From Trileptium ribeirensis (taxonomy: Eukaryota; Nematoda; Enoplea; Enoplida; Thoracostomopsidae), in contig JASANE010001826.1 of the NCBI GenBank assembly GCA_030248225.1, forward strand, positions 23,994-87,993: 64,000 bases of DNA, given 5' to 3'. The translations under genes and the position numbers were made by a program. Shown in pieces: positions 13,581 through 26,531 of the stretch (the stretch's first letter is position 1; each line of letters opens with the position of its first letter). Below the pieces are notes generated by a model. That model saw only the letters and a list, made by a program, of their open reading frames with translations. It was not told the DNA's origin and did not search any database.

Positions 13581-16374
13581 TATACAGTGGCTCGAATGCA
13601 CTGTCGAAATTGTGCAGTCGAGTTATTACTAAAATTTTATCTAAACTCGACAGAACTCGATAATCGAGCGGATAACACGGAAAAATCTGCAGCGGGCATA
13701 AATTCCTCGTGCAGGATCGAATCTTAAACAAGGGAAAATGAAAAAGGAGAGAGACAGAAACGGTGAAAAGCTAAATCGGGCATACATAGTACATAGCCTA
13801 ACGGGCAACCACAGATAAAGCAGAAAAAAGGCCAAACTCCTTTATGAGCTCCAGGCAAGTAATGTCACAGGACTGTCGAGGACTCGAGTAGTCAGGGATT
13901 GATCCCTATACAATGCTGGTAATGATCGTTTTAATAAGAACAACTTGAATACGGGCAAAAATCGCGCAAAGACGGTGCATACGAATCGCTTCTTGCGGAG
14001 TGCCAATACCTTATACTCAAGCTGAGGTTCTTAGAATTTGTTTAGTCTTTTATATTCCCCGAATTTTCTTAGCTCGAACAGATAAATAAAATTTTGGGGG
14101 CTTCCTAAAGCCCGACAGAGGCTAGTCCTCCGTCCCTAACTGCGACGTCAGTCCGAGCTCAAGCAGCGGCATGAACATCGAACGGTCCATTAAGCTGTAA
14201 ATTTGTAAACCATAGCCGAAAAACAGACAATCCCCTATTGTTGCTACCTTCGTTCATCAGAAAATCTTACTACCGTGGTCAGCTCAGGAAAATTCTACAA
14301 CCCAACTCAAGAGCGACGAGTCATGTAAAACCATGGACGAGAGGCGTCCATTTTAATGTGCCTTACCTAAGACCACGGGGAATCAGTAGGACTTCGGCTT
14401 TGGTACCCACAACTTAATACCCTCCGTGCAATCACTCAACATACTCAAAACGGAACTCGACTATAGGAGGTTTGGCAAGGAATGTGCGAAAACGTAGCAA
14501 ATCAGCTTGAGAAACGAGACGTCCACCGACGGGCGTCAGTTCAATCTACCGAGAGAAAAGCGTGCTACAGCGAACGAAACTTTCTATGATCTGTTACATT
14601 TCCTTTTCGGGAAAATAAACCCCCATGTCCTTGATTCTCCTCCTGACTTACAAGATTTGGTCCGGGACAGCAATCGCTAGTCCCTTCCTCGAGACGGAAG
14701 ATGTCTACGCGGGTCCACCATTCGTCGAATCCCATTCCAAATGCAAACCAAAGAGAAAAGCACGAAGAGGTAAAACCATTGCGAAGTCACACAACAAAAC
14801 CCTAGCGTCAGCGCCGGTAAGTAGAGTCGACCGAACTCCGCGCTGCTGAAGTCGAACTGATTCCAAGAGTCGACGCGGTAGTCGTCGCCTCAAAATTTTC
14901 GCCTATATTGAAGGATGGTGATTTTGTTGCCATCCAATCGTCGATGATCTTTTGACGCCTACTTTTCCAAGTTCAAACCCGGGCACCCAATCGAAAAATT
15001 CCCCAAATTTTATTTTTGACAGCTATCGTAAACCCTGGGTCCCCTTTAGAGAGAGTCGGTTTCAATCGAAATCGCCTACATCAAACTTGAACCCTCCTAA
15101 TACTCGGAGGTCGAACACCTGCGAACTTAACCCAAATTCGAATAAAATTTTGAACCCTATCCCATTGTCATTTTTAAATTTGTGTCAAAAACTTATCCAA
15201 GATTCATCACTCAAATCTTATAAATCCCTTACCTAACTTTAATCGTTCGTTATTCCCAACTGTCCCACGAAAAGGGTTGGATCACCCGTCAAATTTCAAA
15301 TTCGAAAGTCAACTCCTACTTATGGACTGCTTATAGTAAGCTGGGAATTTGTCCTCGTTTTGTGTCAGTCCAGTCTTCATGTCCTCATTCATCAACTTCT
15401 CGTTGGCTAACTCGTCGATTTAAGGCCAAGTTTCTATTGTTCGACGAGTTAGCATCCCCAACCATCACCCACGTAAGCCTCCTCAGAGTCCATCTGGCGC
15501 TAAATCTTACTAACGAATCCATGGGCAAACGTGCAAACATTGCACGTTTACATGTCGGCTTATAAGATAAAGCCAAACATTCCTATCTGACAGCTTTTCA
15601 AATCTCCTGACAGGGCGTCTTTAGACGTCCCAAAAGGTGGGAACCGAGGGCGGGAATGAGCTCCTTTTTTGTTTCGGGGCGCAGCACATTCCCATGTACC
15701 CTTTGAATTATCGGGGGCCCTAGTCAGGGGCCTCAAGAACCCACGGCAGGGCCCTAAACATGCCCCCCGTCCTTCCTAGTCATGGATGTCCAGTTCGTCT
15801 GTAAAACTTATAAATTTAGTGAAGTTTTGTATGCCCTGTCCTCGTTCGTCCTGGTTTTTTGTCATGTCCTTATAGATGAGTCCATATATACTATATATAT
15901 ACATATATCTCTATGTACATACATACATAAATACACACGAATACTCATGAACACATAAACATACAATATACACAAGACACACTGGCGACCTGAGCGACAG
16001 AAAGGTCGCTCAAGTCCACATCGGAAACACACACGACGCAACAACAACAACATCAACTACACAGCAACCACAACAACAACAAATACAACACAGCCAGAGC
16101 GACGACAACAGCGACAACCGACCAAAGAAGTCGGTTAGATAGAGAAAAGAAAAAGAAAACGAGGACACGGAGAGGAAAAGAAGGGGCACGGGAAAGGAAG
16201 CGGGACAGGGGGTCCCGGGAGATTATCGAGGGGCTGGGGTGAAGTCCCAGGACGAAGAACGGGGCCGAATGATACCAAACACGAGGGGGGTAGGCGTAGC
16301 GGTGGGTCGGGACCCAGTTTTGGGTCCCGCCATATATAAGTATACAGGGTTCCAGCGGGCTTTCCGGCACTAAC
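13581..16374. other. Less AT-rich stretch, no gene recognised
   Basis: Base composition shifts from AT-rich to mixed here and stays so to about 17600, which suggests foreign or transposon-derived DNA. No reverse transcriptase, transposase or other domain was found in short frames on either strand. A perfect 13-bp inverted repeat (GCTAACTCGTCGA) sits at 15406-15418 and 15441-15453. A TA/CA-rich microsatellite-like patch covers about 15880-15990, and a (CAA)-rich patch about 16035-16095. Confidence 0.45.
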
Positions 16375-16960
16375 GGTTGGGCGGAGCGAAGCCCGCCAGG
16401 TGTCGTTGAACTCGCCTTGGGGAAGTCAAGTCAAACGAGGGGTGATTTCCCTGCCCTGAAGGCAGCGGTTAGAGGGGCACTAAAATCACGACAGATAGAG
16501 AGAGTGCCGATGGTGATGGGGGCGTTTTTGTCGGCCGTCCCGAGTTAACGGGGCAACGGACGGAGGCCCGCCGGGTATTTTTTGGAGATGTTTCGACGTG
16601 GTGAATGAAACGAGGGGCGATTTGCCCACTTTCGTGTTAGGGATAAATTTTCGGTTGGTTTGTACCCACTTTCCGTCGGTATTTCCGAACTAGGGACACT
16701 TTAAGGGGTTATAACGGGCTAGCAGGAAATCGGGCGGAGGCCCGCCGTATACCGTTGTATTCGCCGAAAGCAGGTGACCTGAATGAGGGGTTGCGTGTGC
16801 ACCTTTGCAGCCGGAGGTCGAATACGGTGTTGGTGCACAGCAGACGGAATTTTATGTTGAATGTTCGTGATGCATTAGGAACAGAAAATAATTCATACAA
16901 CAGACGACGAATTGACGGGTCAGGTCGAGACCCGCCTGGTCTCGTTAGAAGTCTAATTGA
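16375..16960 (+). repeat. Four degenerate units of about 175-190 bp, each with a GC hairpin
   Basis: Short palindromes of the type GGGCGGAGGCCCGCC occur at 16379-16397, about 16559-16572, 16732-16746 and about 16916-16936. Their right ends are spaced by about 175, 174 and 190 bp. The hairpins are kept while most intervening sequence has diverged. 'aacgaggggtgattt/aacgaggggcgattt' blocks also recur in the first two units. Confidence 0.6.
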
Positions 16961-17975
16961 GTAAACTACTTAGAAGCACGCATACCTCCAAGCAATGATT
17001 CGGCGGTAAAAAGAAAAACCAGTTGCTAGGGCGCGGGTCGGGCCATTTTGGGGCGTCAAAGGACGCTACAAAAGGAAGGATTTGTACGGTGGGGGCGGAA
17101 AAATAGACGTACCGAGACACGAGAATCAGACAGTACACACATATATACCTAACTATATATCCATATAAGCCTAGGTTATGTCCACTCGGAACCATGGTCA
17201 CCAGCCAAACCTAGCGTAAGTAATGGCTGTTAGTTGAACGTTCACCTGTTTGTCCCCAAGATATCTCGTGAAATCCTCTAGAGATTTGTGACATTTTGAC
17301 CTCATTCGAAAGCCCTGATAATTCTCTACCGAAAATCTGAACCGTGGCATTTTCGGGAAATCTGAACCGTTGGCCGGTTGCGGGCCGACAAACAGGCCCG
17401 ATGGCCGTTGTTTCCGAATATTCCGAAGCTACCGTAACCCATTGGTTTCAGCTTATTTACGCGGCCATTACACTATATAAAGCTTGACGCTGGTAAAATC
17501 AATACTCTTGGTTTTGATCACTTCCCAACCCCTTAAATTGTCAAAGGGTCGGAATTTTGAAGTTCCAATAGGGACATAGAGAGAAGTAGTCGAGTTCCGT
17601 TCAGGTCTCCTATATTGTCCTGTCAAACATTCCATCACATTCCTTATCTTCCTGAAGTTGAACAGCTAACCTACGTCAATTTTTTCTGGGATCACATGAG
17701 CCTGTTCATATATATATATGATCATAAAAGAAATCATGAAGTGGCAATATTATGTCAAGGGCAAAAGCATAGCAATGACAAGAACCATATTCATAGTACG
17801 AATGTCAATGGCAATAAATAACGTGATTATCCATAACCAGGCAACACCTGAAAGCTTTGTTCCCGTAAACTTTGTCTAGTTCGATTTGAGGCGCGTTTAA
17901 ACAATTTTAACGTCGAAATCATGCAAAAGACAAGTAACGGGCCAGAACGGGCCCGTTACAGTTACACATGTTATG
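16961..17975. other. Non-coding DNA
   Basis: No gene recognised. A possible TATA-like word (tatataaagc) at about 17473 has no gene following it that I could identify. A short TA microsatellite lies at about 17708-17720. Confidence 0.45.
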
Positions 17976-18095
17976 TTGGCATCATCACCGCTCCTCCCCC
18001 GGCCGCCGCGCCACTCCACGCACCTACACACCCCCCCCCCGCACGGGAAAACGGAAAACCGGCCCCCCGTCCCCTCCCCCCCCCGCCGCCAAAGG
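17976..18095 (+). repeat. C-rich low-complexity patch
   Basis: Several uninterrupted runs of C (8-11 bases) separated by CCGCCG-like words. It is strongly strand-asymmetric in otherwise AT-rich DNA. Confidence 0.8.
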
Positions 18096-20465
18096 CGCCA
18101 AAATTAGTAAACATTAATACGTTGTATATAATAAACACAAGAATACTTCAATCAAATATTTTATACAGCACCATCCATGGATGGTGTATAATAATGCTTC
18201 AACAGCTTCATGCATTGTCAGCTAATAATCCTATGGGCCAATCGAATTTTGCCGATATGTGAACTTGTGATGCAAGTTGTTCATAGCACAAATCGTGTCC
18301 AGTTTCGCCCGGAACTTCCCTTCTCACATGCCGTCTGTCGTGTTATCGATCTTTACGAATACACGACGGGTACAAGGGAGTCCGTATATATCCTACGGGG
18401 ATCCTATTATCAACCACCCCGTAAAACGTACCACTTCAGTAGTGTAATTCTGATCTTAACATGTTTGATAAACGGTACAATTACTATCCACTTCTGTCTG
18501 CGGAAATTTGCTAAATATGCTTGCTTCTACGTTAGAAATCAAACGGAAACAAAACTGTAAATAAAACTAGCGCGATTGATACTCGTCCCGACCCGACCTC
18601 CTGGCTTAGTTAGTTATAGGTTACCCAATATCTTCAGCAGTAGTCACGGTTTTGTTACTAAAATTTTTTTACGACATCTCAATATTTGGCCACGTGTCAA
18701 GTTTTTATAAATATTCCAAAAGACCAGACACCCATTTTTGGAGCGATGTGGATTTTAAACAAACGGAATGCTACATTATTTGAAGACAACGTCTGCTATA
18801 TAACGTTTTTGACTGTTTGACAATTACGTGGGGGTTCCTGGAAACGCAATGAAATTATATAATGCAATGATATAAAATAATATTTAACTGGAATGTCTAT
18901 CAAATTAAATGTAATTCGCGATTTTATAGTAGCCAGCAGTGGCATTTCGTCCTTATAAACGCATGAAGATAACCTTAGTAATAATCTAACTGTAATAAGT
19001 TATTTAACGCGGCTGTTACAAATACCTCAGAGGATGTTGTTGATCGGGATCTTAGTGTGTCATGAAAAGAAGCATGTGAAATGAAACCACAAAATTTATA
19101 AAAAACATAAGTGTAGCAGTTGAATTATGTTTGATTAATTCAGATACTTCATAATTAGTGGTGGACCCGCCCCCATAGGACAGGTCAACATCAGATAAAT
19201 AGCTGTCTAGTTGCTTTACCAATGTGGCGTGGTCTAAAGCTTCGACTGAATATTGCGTTAAGGCTTAATGTAATACAATGTCTACGGCGTAAGATTATAG
19301 TAAGGTTAGGCTTAGACTTAGTGTAAGGCAAAGCCTTTCGCATATTTAAATAATTGATTTTGTCTTCGTTTAAACATAGCGCCTTATGGATTCGATTTAA
19401 TATACTGTTTAGTGTTTTTCGAAGACCTGATGATCGTTTAAAACCTAAGATACTAATATTAATAAATAAGATTTACAGTTTAGTCCAGTTTATTTAATTG
19501 ACTTATTTCAATAATTTAGCTTAGCCTAAGTCATAGCCTTAAACAATGGTATGTTCTATGACTTAAATTTACTCAAAGCAAGGTTTAGGTTTCAACATAA
19601 ATCATAATTAGACAAAGTTAACTTAGTAAAGATCATGCCGAAGGATTTATGCCTAAGGATTAGACTTATATAAAGTGTGTACTGAGTATAAAAGGCTTGG
19701 TCCTAGTTTAAAGTTTACGGTTAATACAATACTTAGAATGAGACTAAGGTCTAAGCTCAGTCTGCCGGTCATACACAAATTACGCTGACATTAATGCTTA
19801 GCTCATACAGTGTCCTAATTTCACGGCTATAAGCCTAAGGTAAAATTCCGGTCTTATGGTTAGTCCGGCGTAGTATCAGGTTTGGTTCTAGCTCTAGGCT
19901 ATCACTAGTAAGTTTCTCCTTTTCAGAAATAAAAGTATCTTAATATTAGTAATATAAATATGTATAACTTCACAACATTTTTGCTTTAATTACAAACCTA
20001 AATTCATATTAACTGACTATAACTATACAACAACTAAGGATATGTAATACGCTAATAATACGTAGCTGAGATGAAGAACCAATGTGACGCGACACGAAAT
20101 GAAACAGGCAGACGCAGCAAAGTTACGATGTCAAAGTAAGAAAGAAGCAAATTGATAAGACAGAGTAGGGTGAAGAAAGATTTTACCATGTATTCTTAGT
20201 TTCATCATGATTACTTGATTTTAATGGATTGTTGTTGAAAGACTTTGCTGCCATAGCTGTATGCCTTTGTGTTGTAGTTTAGCTTCGGAATAAGCTTGAC
20301 AACAAAACTGTCAATACTACTGAACTATAAGTATGTATATATCTGTCGTAGATATACATAGCGAACATATATCATGGAACACACAGAATTTTAATGCATA
20401 TAAAAATGCAATATAAGTTATAATTATAAGATAAATAAACGTTAGGGTTACAGTAGTATATCGAA
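18096..20465. other. Non-coding DNA
   Basis: Contains a 14-bp palindrome (ccatccatggatgg, 18172-18185) and many degenerate CTTAGGCTTA-type words at 19240-19880. A 116-codon open frame at 18210-18560 has no recognisable domain and is not annotated as a gene. Confidence 0.45.
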
Positions 20466-20913
20466 TAGACACCGCAGTCGGGTCGGCTCCAGTTCGATTC
20501 AGGTCAAGTTTATTCGATTCGGGCCGGGGCGAGTCGTGTCTGTCTTGTCTCTGAACAGACTCGGATGTCGGGATAAATTCGGGTCGAGCGATGAAACCAA
20601 AATATCATCACATGTAGTTCTCTATCTGCGAGCAATACAGAATTTTGCACAATCCCAACGAAACCTTTGGTGAACAGCGCTGTGATCAGTGGGAATGCTC
20701 GTGTAAGTACAGTGTGTATGACAGTAGTATAATTACAGCGCAAAATATACTAAAATGCGAACACATATTTTTAAACACATAATGTTTTCATTCTGAATCT
20801 TTTGTGCTTTGCATACGAGATATGTGTCTTAAGAGATCACAGTCAGGTCGGGTCGGGCCTACATATTGTCGGGTCAGGTCTGGGTGAAAAGCCTGGACCC
20901 GATGCGGTCTCTA
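20466..20913 (+). mobile_element. MITE family B, compact copy
   Basis: The left end TAGACACCGCAGTCGGGTC and the right end (reverse complement TAGAGACCGCATCGGGTCC) form terminal inverted repeats of about 19 bp. Both ends are rich in GGGTCGG words. The interior matches 11430-11660 in inverted orientation. About 448 bp, no coding capacity. Confidence 0.75.
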
Positions 20914-23900
20914 ATATCTACAGATACGCCGTTCCGTGAACGATAAATAAATTTTAAATGTTTTAAACGCCTCTGTATTCAATTGATTTTGGAAAACGTT
21001 TCTTAATTCGATCCAAACATCTAACACAGCGGTGGCAAATTTGTTCCGAATTTTGTTTTCAACTAACTCTGTTTTCTCGTCGCTCTACTTACTGTTCTAC
21101 TGTGCTATTTTTATTCATCTAGTCTTACTCACTGTGATAATAAACCGTCTGGTTTTTGTTTTTGACTTACACATTATGAATTGAGCTAATATACAAAAAT
21201 TCGTGTAGATTATAATGCATAAATCCCAACAAAACCACACCATCTTTTTAATATGAGGACATACATGAATATCACTCATGTTTAAGTCGAATGCAAACGT
21301 CGATTGGAATGCTTCGAATTCAAGTTAAACATAGCAATACCGGCGCGCCTGCCTATCGCATACTTTTTACCGGGGTTCCGCCATATAGCTAATAACAATA
21401 TTATAAGCCTGTGGAAACCGCTTATTCAGCCCAAAGTTATACTGATATGTTGCCAATAAGGAATAAACATATCTATATGGATCAGTATGACACAGAGATA
21501 AAATTAACAAAACTCTGTGTACAGACAAACTAATAAATAAATGTAATAAATTATTCCTTGAGGAAATAGCATAATCAACGTCAAATACTATTTCTTGCCT
21601 TTGCTGGAAAGTAAAGGCTGAACAGCAGTTTTTACAGACAGCTCAATTTGTTCTATAAACCTCTATAGCTATATTAAATGCGTCGATTCATTTCGAATAT
21701 GAACAGGTATATGAAATTAGTAGGCTTGCAGGTTGCAATGATTTTGCTCTGCACTACCCTTGTAAATAAAATGTTAGGCAAGGGACGTCACAAGACAAGA
21801 CGCCGCCCTCACTTATCCCTGACGGGCAACAGTTACTTAAATGATAAGATAAAATGGAAAATAGAATTAAGTCCCCCGTGCTTTTATTTATCGGTACCCT
21901 CCACATGTATTGTGGTTAGCATTTTAGAATCAAATTTGCGTCAACCATCTCGATTGCAAACTATAAATCCTGGAAATTCCAATTTACAAATTGTGTCTAA
22001 CTAATTTTCGCCTCGAATTTGTAGTTATATGCTATACGTACGCTATATTAATTACATCTCGCCATTGATTTCATGCTTTTTTGAGTTTTAGACTAAAAAA
22101 ATTTGGATTGGTTGAAAGAAAAACCAGCAAATGATGACTTGAAAGGAGGTTTCGTAGATCACCCAATCGTTGAATTGCACGACTTAAATTGGTTAACCAT
22201 CTATTACACTGCTTATGGTGTGATTAAGCACTCATTTAATCTTGACTTACAATCGCTCACTGAATATGGTGGTGGTAGAGGGTATACCTACTATTGAACC
22301 ACGTAATGCCTTATATACATGGATTTAAAAGTTGCAAATTTCACAGTATAAAATGTACTTGGTTGCATATGTCGATTTCTGACATGGGAAACTTATGAAA
22401 ATATACGTAAACCATATCACAATTCATAACACGAAATGTGTAAATATAGCTTAATGTGTGATCCTTAGGAAATCATACCTTTAGCTCCCCACCGGGCACC
22501 TATGATGCATTATATTTTCTCCAAGTTATCATCAATGTAATTAAATTGAGTAGCCGTTGTTATTAAAGTTTTGAAAATTAGGTTTTTGATAGACTATAAA
22601 ATAAAACACAATGCTACCCGCTCTAGCATGCAGAAGACAGCGCTGCTTTTGTTATGATGTGTTTTTGTGACGTCTGGCATAAACAACCTGTGTTGAAACC
22701 AATTATTCATTGCCACATCTGTTTTACATTAATTTAGAAGCATATACTGCTATGGTAAGACATGAGAGTTTGATAACAAAAGAAAAGAACTACTACAATA
22801 TCGCGAAAACTCTTTAGTTTAGGTCAGCTACTCAGTAGATATTATATATAATGTTAAATTTTACTCAGTCTGGTTGGTGGTAGCTTCCTCAATCAAAAAA
22901 AACACGAACAAAATTTTGGCTTAGACGGCATTAGGAATTATTTGACTGAGCTAGTGAATCAAACTTTGACTCATTATGAGTCATAGTGAGCATAAAATTA
23001 GCGTTGAGCCTGAAAAGGATTGGCTCAACTCTGTCAAATTTCACTCAGCCTCATTACATTAGTATGTTCTGCCCTCGCTTACACCAGAATAAAAGTTAGA
23101 AAATATATTTTTAGTCAAACGCAACTTGAAAAAGTGGAATTTGCTGAAACCCGGGCTGATAACTAAAAAATAATCTGGCTCCTCAAGTCTGAATGCGTTA
23201 AAATAAAATCACATATCAACATATAATTGAGAAAATAACACAAACAAATTAAAATAATATTTTTAAAACTCTAAAAAAATATGTATATGTAGAAATTCAA
23301 TTCTTTGTTATAATTTGTTTGTCATGTCTGGACCGAAGTTATTTTTTGATATTTCGACTCAAAGATTATAGACGCGTCACAGAAATATTGTTGACATTTT
23401 GGCCGGCTCAAGAGTCTTTGGGATGACGTTATTGCACAAAAATAACTCCTATACCTATAGGTTTTATCGTACGCACGCGATACCTGATGCATTGCTAAAG
23501 AAATTTACATGTCAATGACACAATACCATTTTATCCTTCATATAGCTTTGACGACATGAAACACGTCCTTGACACTATATATCACTCAGCATGAACATGG
23601 TTAATTTAATTAACACTATAAACGAAAAGGTTCTCTACATTGCTAATGATGTTTGGCAATGAAAAAATATAATACAAAATACAATATTACTATTCATACA
23701 GGTTTACGTCACCGCATCGAATTGTGACATAGCAAAAACATTCAATTACAAATATATTCCAGCATCTGGAATAAACAAACTTGTAAACTGTTTTTTAGGA
23801 ATATTTAGGAAGTTAGAATTTTAGGAAGTAACCTTTATTGGAACTATTGTTAGAAATGTCATTATGGACTCAATTTTTATTATCGGAGGTTGGTGTTGAA

Positions 23901-24812
23901 TCGCTTTGCAAAACTGTCTATCGACCTGCAATTTATAACAAGGTTAACACCATTTGACGCGTGAAAAAATTTTAGTAAATTTAAAAACCGGAAACCAACT
24001 AAGACTTTAAGTTCAACGAATTGAACAAACGCAAACGGCTATTGTCAAATTCGACGGTTACTTCTCGACAACTGATTCTTATATCGAGCCCCAGCACAGG
24101 CACGTAGCCAGGGGTATACGATAGGTGGGCGATGCAACTTCATGTTATATTGCCCCCTGAGAAAAAGTTGAAAGATACGAATTCCTATTATACGCTTCGG
24201 AGATGATTTTCATTTGTAGCCAACAACTTTAAATAGAAAAATTTAATTTAATTTATTTCCTCTGGTTATAAACAGTTTTAATGCAGATATTTTCTCAAAT
24301 TATTACTTATGTAAAAGCTATGTAAATTTTATGTTACAGAACAGTTTCTACATCTAAAAAAATTTACACCCGCTGAATTCGAGTTGAACAATCATCCTGA
24401 ATTTGGCTTGCTGCCCTGAAATGAAACTCTAGCTACGTGCCTGGCCCAACATGACGTAATTTTCTATTTTATCATGCGTTGACACATCAAAATATGTGAA
24501 TAATTTCTGCGACCGTGAATAGCAACGTTTTGACACGATTTCTCTAAGAACATTGACCACATTACGCTCTAAGCTGTCAGCCAGTAGCATTGCGATCGGT
24601 ATAGACTAGCCGCTACCATTACAAACTACTCTGCTCCTACTTATTTCAGGGGAAACAATAACTATTGTATAGAATTTTGGCCCACAGTTTTTATCTACAG
24701 TGTCTTCAGTTGCAACATGTTGTTGTTTTCTACTTTTTATCATGCCTTTACGACAATGTAATTCACCACATTCTTGTTTTGGCTGGAAGCCATGAATATT
24801 GGGTTCTCAAAA
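20914..24812. other. AT-rich non-coding DNA with two weak open frames
   Basis: Two frames stand out slightly. One at 21678-22004 (108 codons) starts with ATG and has a basic N terminus followed by a hydrophobic stretch near residues 14-30. The other at about 22097-22297 is open and rich in charged residues, without a start codon. Neither matches a family I know and no supporting splice partners were seen. Confidence 0.4.
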
Positions 24813-25260
24813 ACAGCTAACACTGCAAATAGGTGTAATACACTCCTGTTACTCAAATTGCCTCTAGAATTTTCATTCAAGTTTCCACTTTTTACAACCG
24901 GATTACTCTAACACAATATCTGGCACAAAACAATGGTAACAGAAAGCAGTCAACGTTTCCAACAAACATTTGTGTAAGGAACGAATAGTGACTAGTCAGG
25001 TGTACCAAATCCCCTACTACTTAAGCTGTGCTTTTTTAGACAGCTAACACTGCAAATAGGTGTGATACACTCCTGTTACTCAAATTGACTGTAGAATTTT
25101 CATTCAAGTTTCCACTTTTTACAACCGGTTTGCTCTAACACATTTTCGGTTACAAAAGTCCGGTAACAGAGCAGTCAGCGTTCCCAACATACATTTGTGC
25201 AAGGAACGAATAGTGACTAGTCAGGTGTACCAAATCTCCTACTACTTAAGTTATGCAGTT
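24813..25260 (+). repeat. Tandem duplication of about 227 bp, two copies
   Basis: 24813-25039 and 25040-about 25260 are highly similar head-to-tail copies. Both start acagctaacactgcaaatag, and both contain 'gaacgaatagtgactagtca' near the end. Scattered substitutions and small indels show it is not very recent. Confidence 0.85.
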
Positions 25261-25942
25261 TTACTAAAACAATGTCCCAAAATTAGCTTTATACTTTTTA
25301 TATTCCTTAAGTCGTGTAATTATACTAATTGACTTGAAAGTAACTAACGATTTGTTGTTTTACGCACCATGAGATTGCTACCACAATCCTACATTCAGAT
25401 AAAATCTCACAGCTTCGACCTTTGGTCCATAGTACAAGCATGCAAACATTGCCATTGCGAGTTAGGGTTACAAAAACATTTAAAATGTAACTAAATTCGC
25501 AATTATCATATACCAATATTTCATGTGTTTGTTTCTAAATTTAAGACATCATAACTCAAATGAGACCATTCACTGTCAGAAGCACAGTATACTAATCAAA
25601 TGAGGCGGCGGTTGCTATGGAGAAATTGGCATTGGCGCCTATTTGTTGCTCGAAACAAGAGTAACCAGTTAACAGTAAATGCAGCGAGATACACCTTTGT
25701 TGCAATCGCTGAAGAATGAAGAACGCCCAGCGCTGAAAACTGCTTACAAACCAAATTGTTATTTGACATACTGCTTTCACTGCCTACACTTCTATGCTAC
25801 ACGTTATGACATTGAAGAGGATGTGCGTTATAAATTGCAAAATGTTAGCATGCTACCGGTTCATATCTTTAGGTGGCCAGTGCCATCCTCACCATCAACA
25901 TTTCGGTTCCAATGGCAATCTTTGTAAATTTTTTACGATGTA

Positions 25943-26166
25943 GTGTGTTTACAAACAGACTTACCGGAATCTCCTGCCATTGAGTACGCCACTGGAGTGC
26001 TATTTAAAGGTAATATGAAAGATTGATGTTCGTTAGAAAACGAGACTACAATTATTTCCTCACCTCACACTAATTTCTAATACTGGTTCTGTCTATGCAG
26101 AAAACGCAGTTCTTGCCGATGCAATTTTGGCAATTCCAAAGCATATATTGTACGGCTACAATCACT
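25943..26166 (+). CDS. Candidate pair of exons of an unrecognised gene
   Basis: An open segment ending at 26009 (frame giving ...DLPESPAIEYATGVLFK) is followed by a GT donor at 26010. After an intron of about 90 bases, the acceptor ...tatgcag at 26098-26100 leads into a segment in matching phase (ENAVLADAILAIPKHILYGY). That segment reaches a strong donor (GTAAGA) after 26166. Composition looks coding. No start, stop or known domain was found and the first acceptor (after about 25942) has a weak pyrimidine tract. The motif A-T-G-V-x-F-x-x-E-N-x-V-L loosely resembles exon 3 of the secreted-protein model at 52796-52857. Function unknown. Confidence 0.25.
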
Positions 26167-26459
26167 GTAAGAGTGGTCAGTGGACAGTCCCGGGTCTGAA
26201 CATTAGTAATAGCGTAATTTTGGCATCAACGGGAGCCAAAAATATTCCTATAGTACAAAAACGAGCTTATAAATATGTGCATGGAACAGCAGTTTCATGC
26301 TGCGGGAAAATAACATAGACAGGTTGTTTGACAAAGCTATGCGCATGATAGGTTTACATAACAACTAAGTAACACTATAACCTAGCTGTTTCATGCTCTA
26401 TACTGGTTCATGCTTTCGCATAACAATGATGAACATAAACATGAGAACGGAGACGAGAT

Positions 26460-26531
26460 GGGGATGTAGCTCAGTGGTAGAGCGTCCGCTTTGCATGCGG
26501 AAGGCCCGGAGTTCGATCCTCCGTGTCTCCA
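26460..26531 (+). tRNA. tRNA-Ala (anticodon TGC)
   Basis: A 72-base cloverleaf without introns. The 7-bp acceptor stem has some G-T pairs (GGGGATG with TGTCTCC), the D-arm stem is GCTC/GAGC, the anticodon stem TCCGC/GCGGA carries the loop TTTGCAT, and the T stem CGGAG/CTCCG carries the loop TTCGATC. The discriminator base is A. Box A (TAGCTCAGTGG) and box B (GTTCGATCC) are intact. A TTTT run about 12 bases downstream can terminate RNA polymerase III. The stems are intact, so the gene is probably functional. Confidence 0.95.

Noticed and set aside
18210..18560. 116-codon open frame
   Set aside because: No domain, no splice context; its length is not exceptional for chance in 64 kb.
19240..19880. 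Degenerate TTAGGC/GCCTAA words, like a telomeric repeat
   Set aside because: They are scattered, irregular and in both orientations, and never form a clean array, so an interstitial telomere is not supported.
21678..22004. 108-codon ATG frame with a hydrophobic stretch
   Set aside because: Could be a membrane protein start, but nothing else supports it: no partners, no family, ordinary composition. Mentioned only in the regional note.
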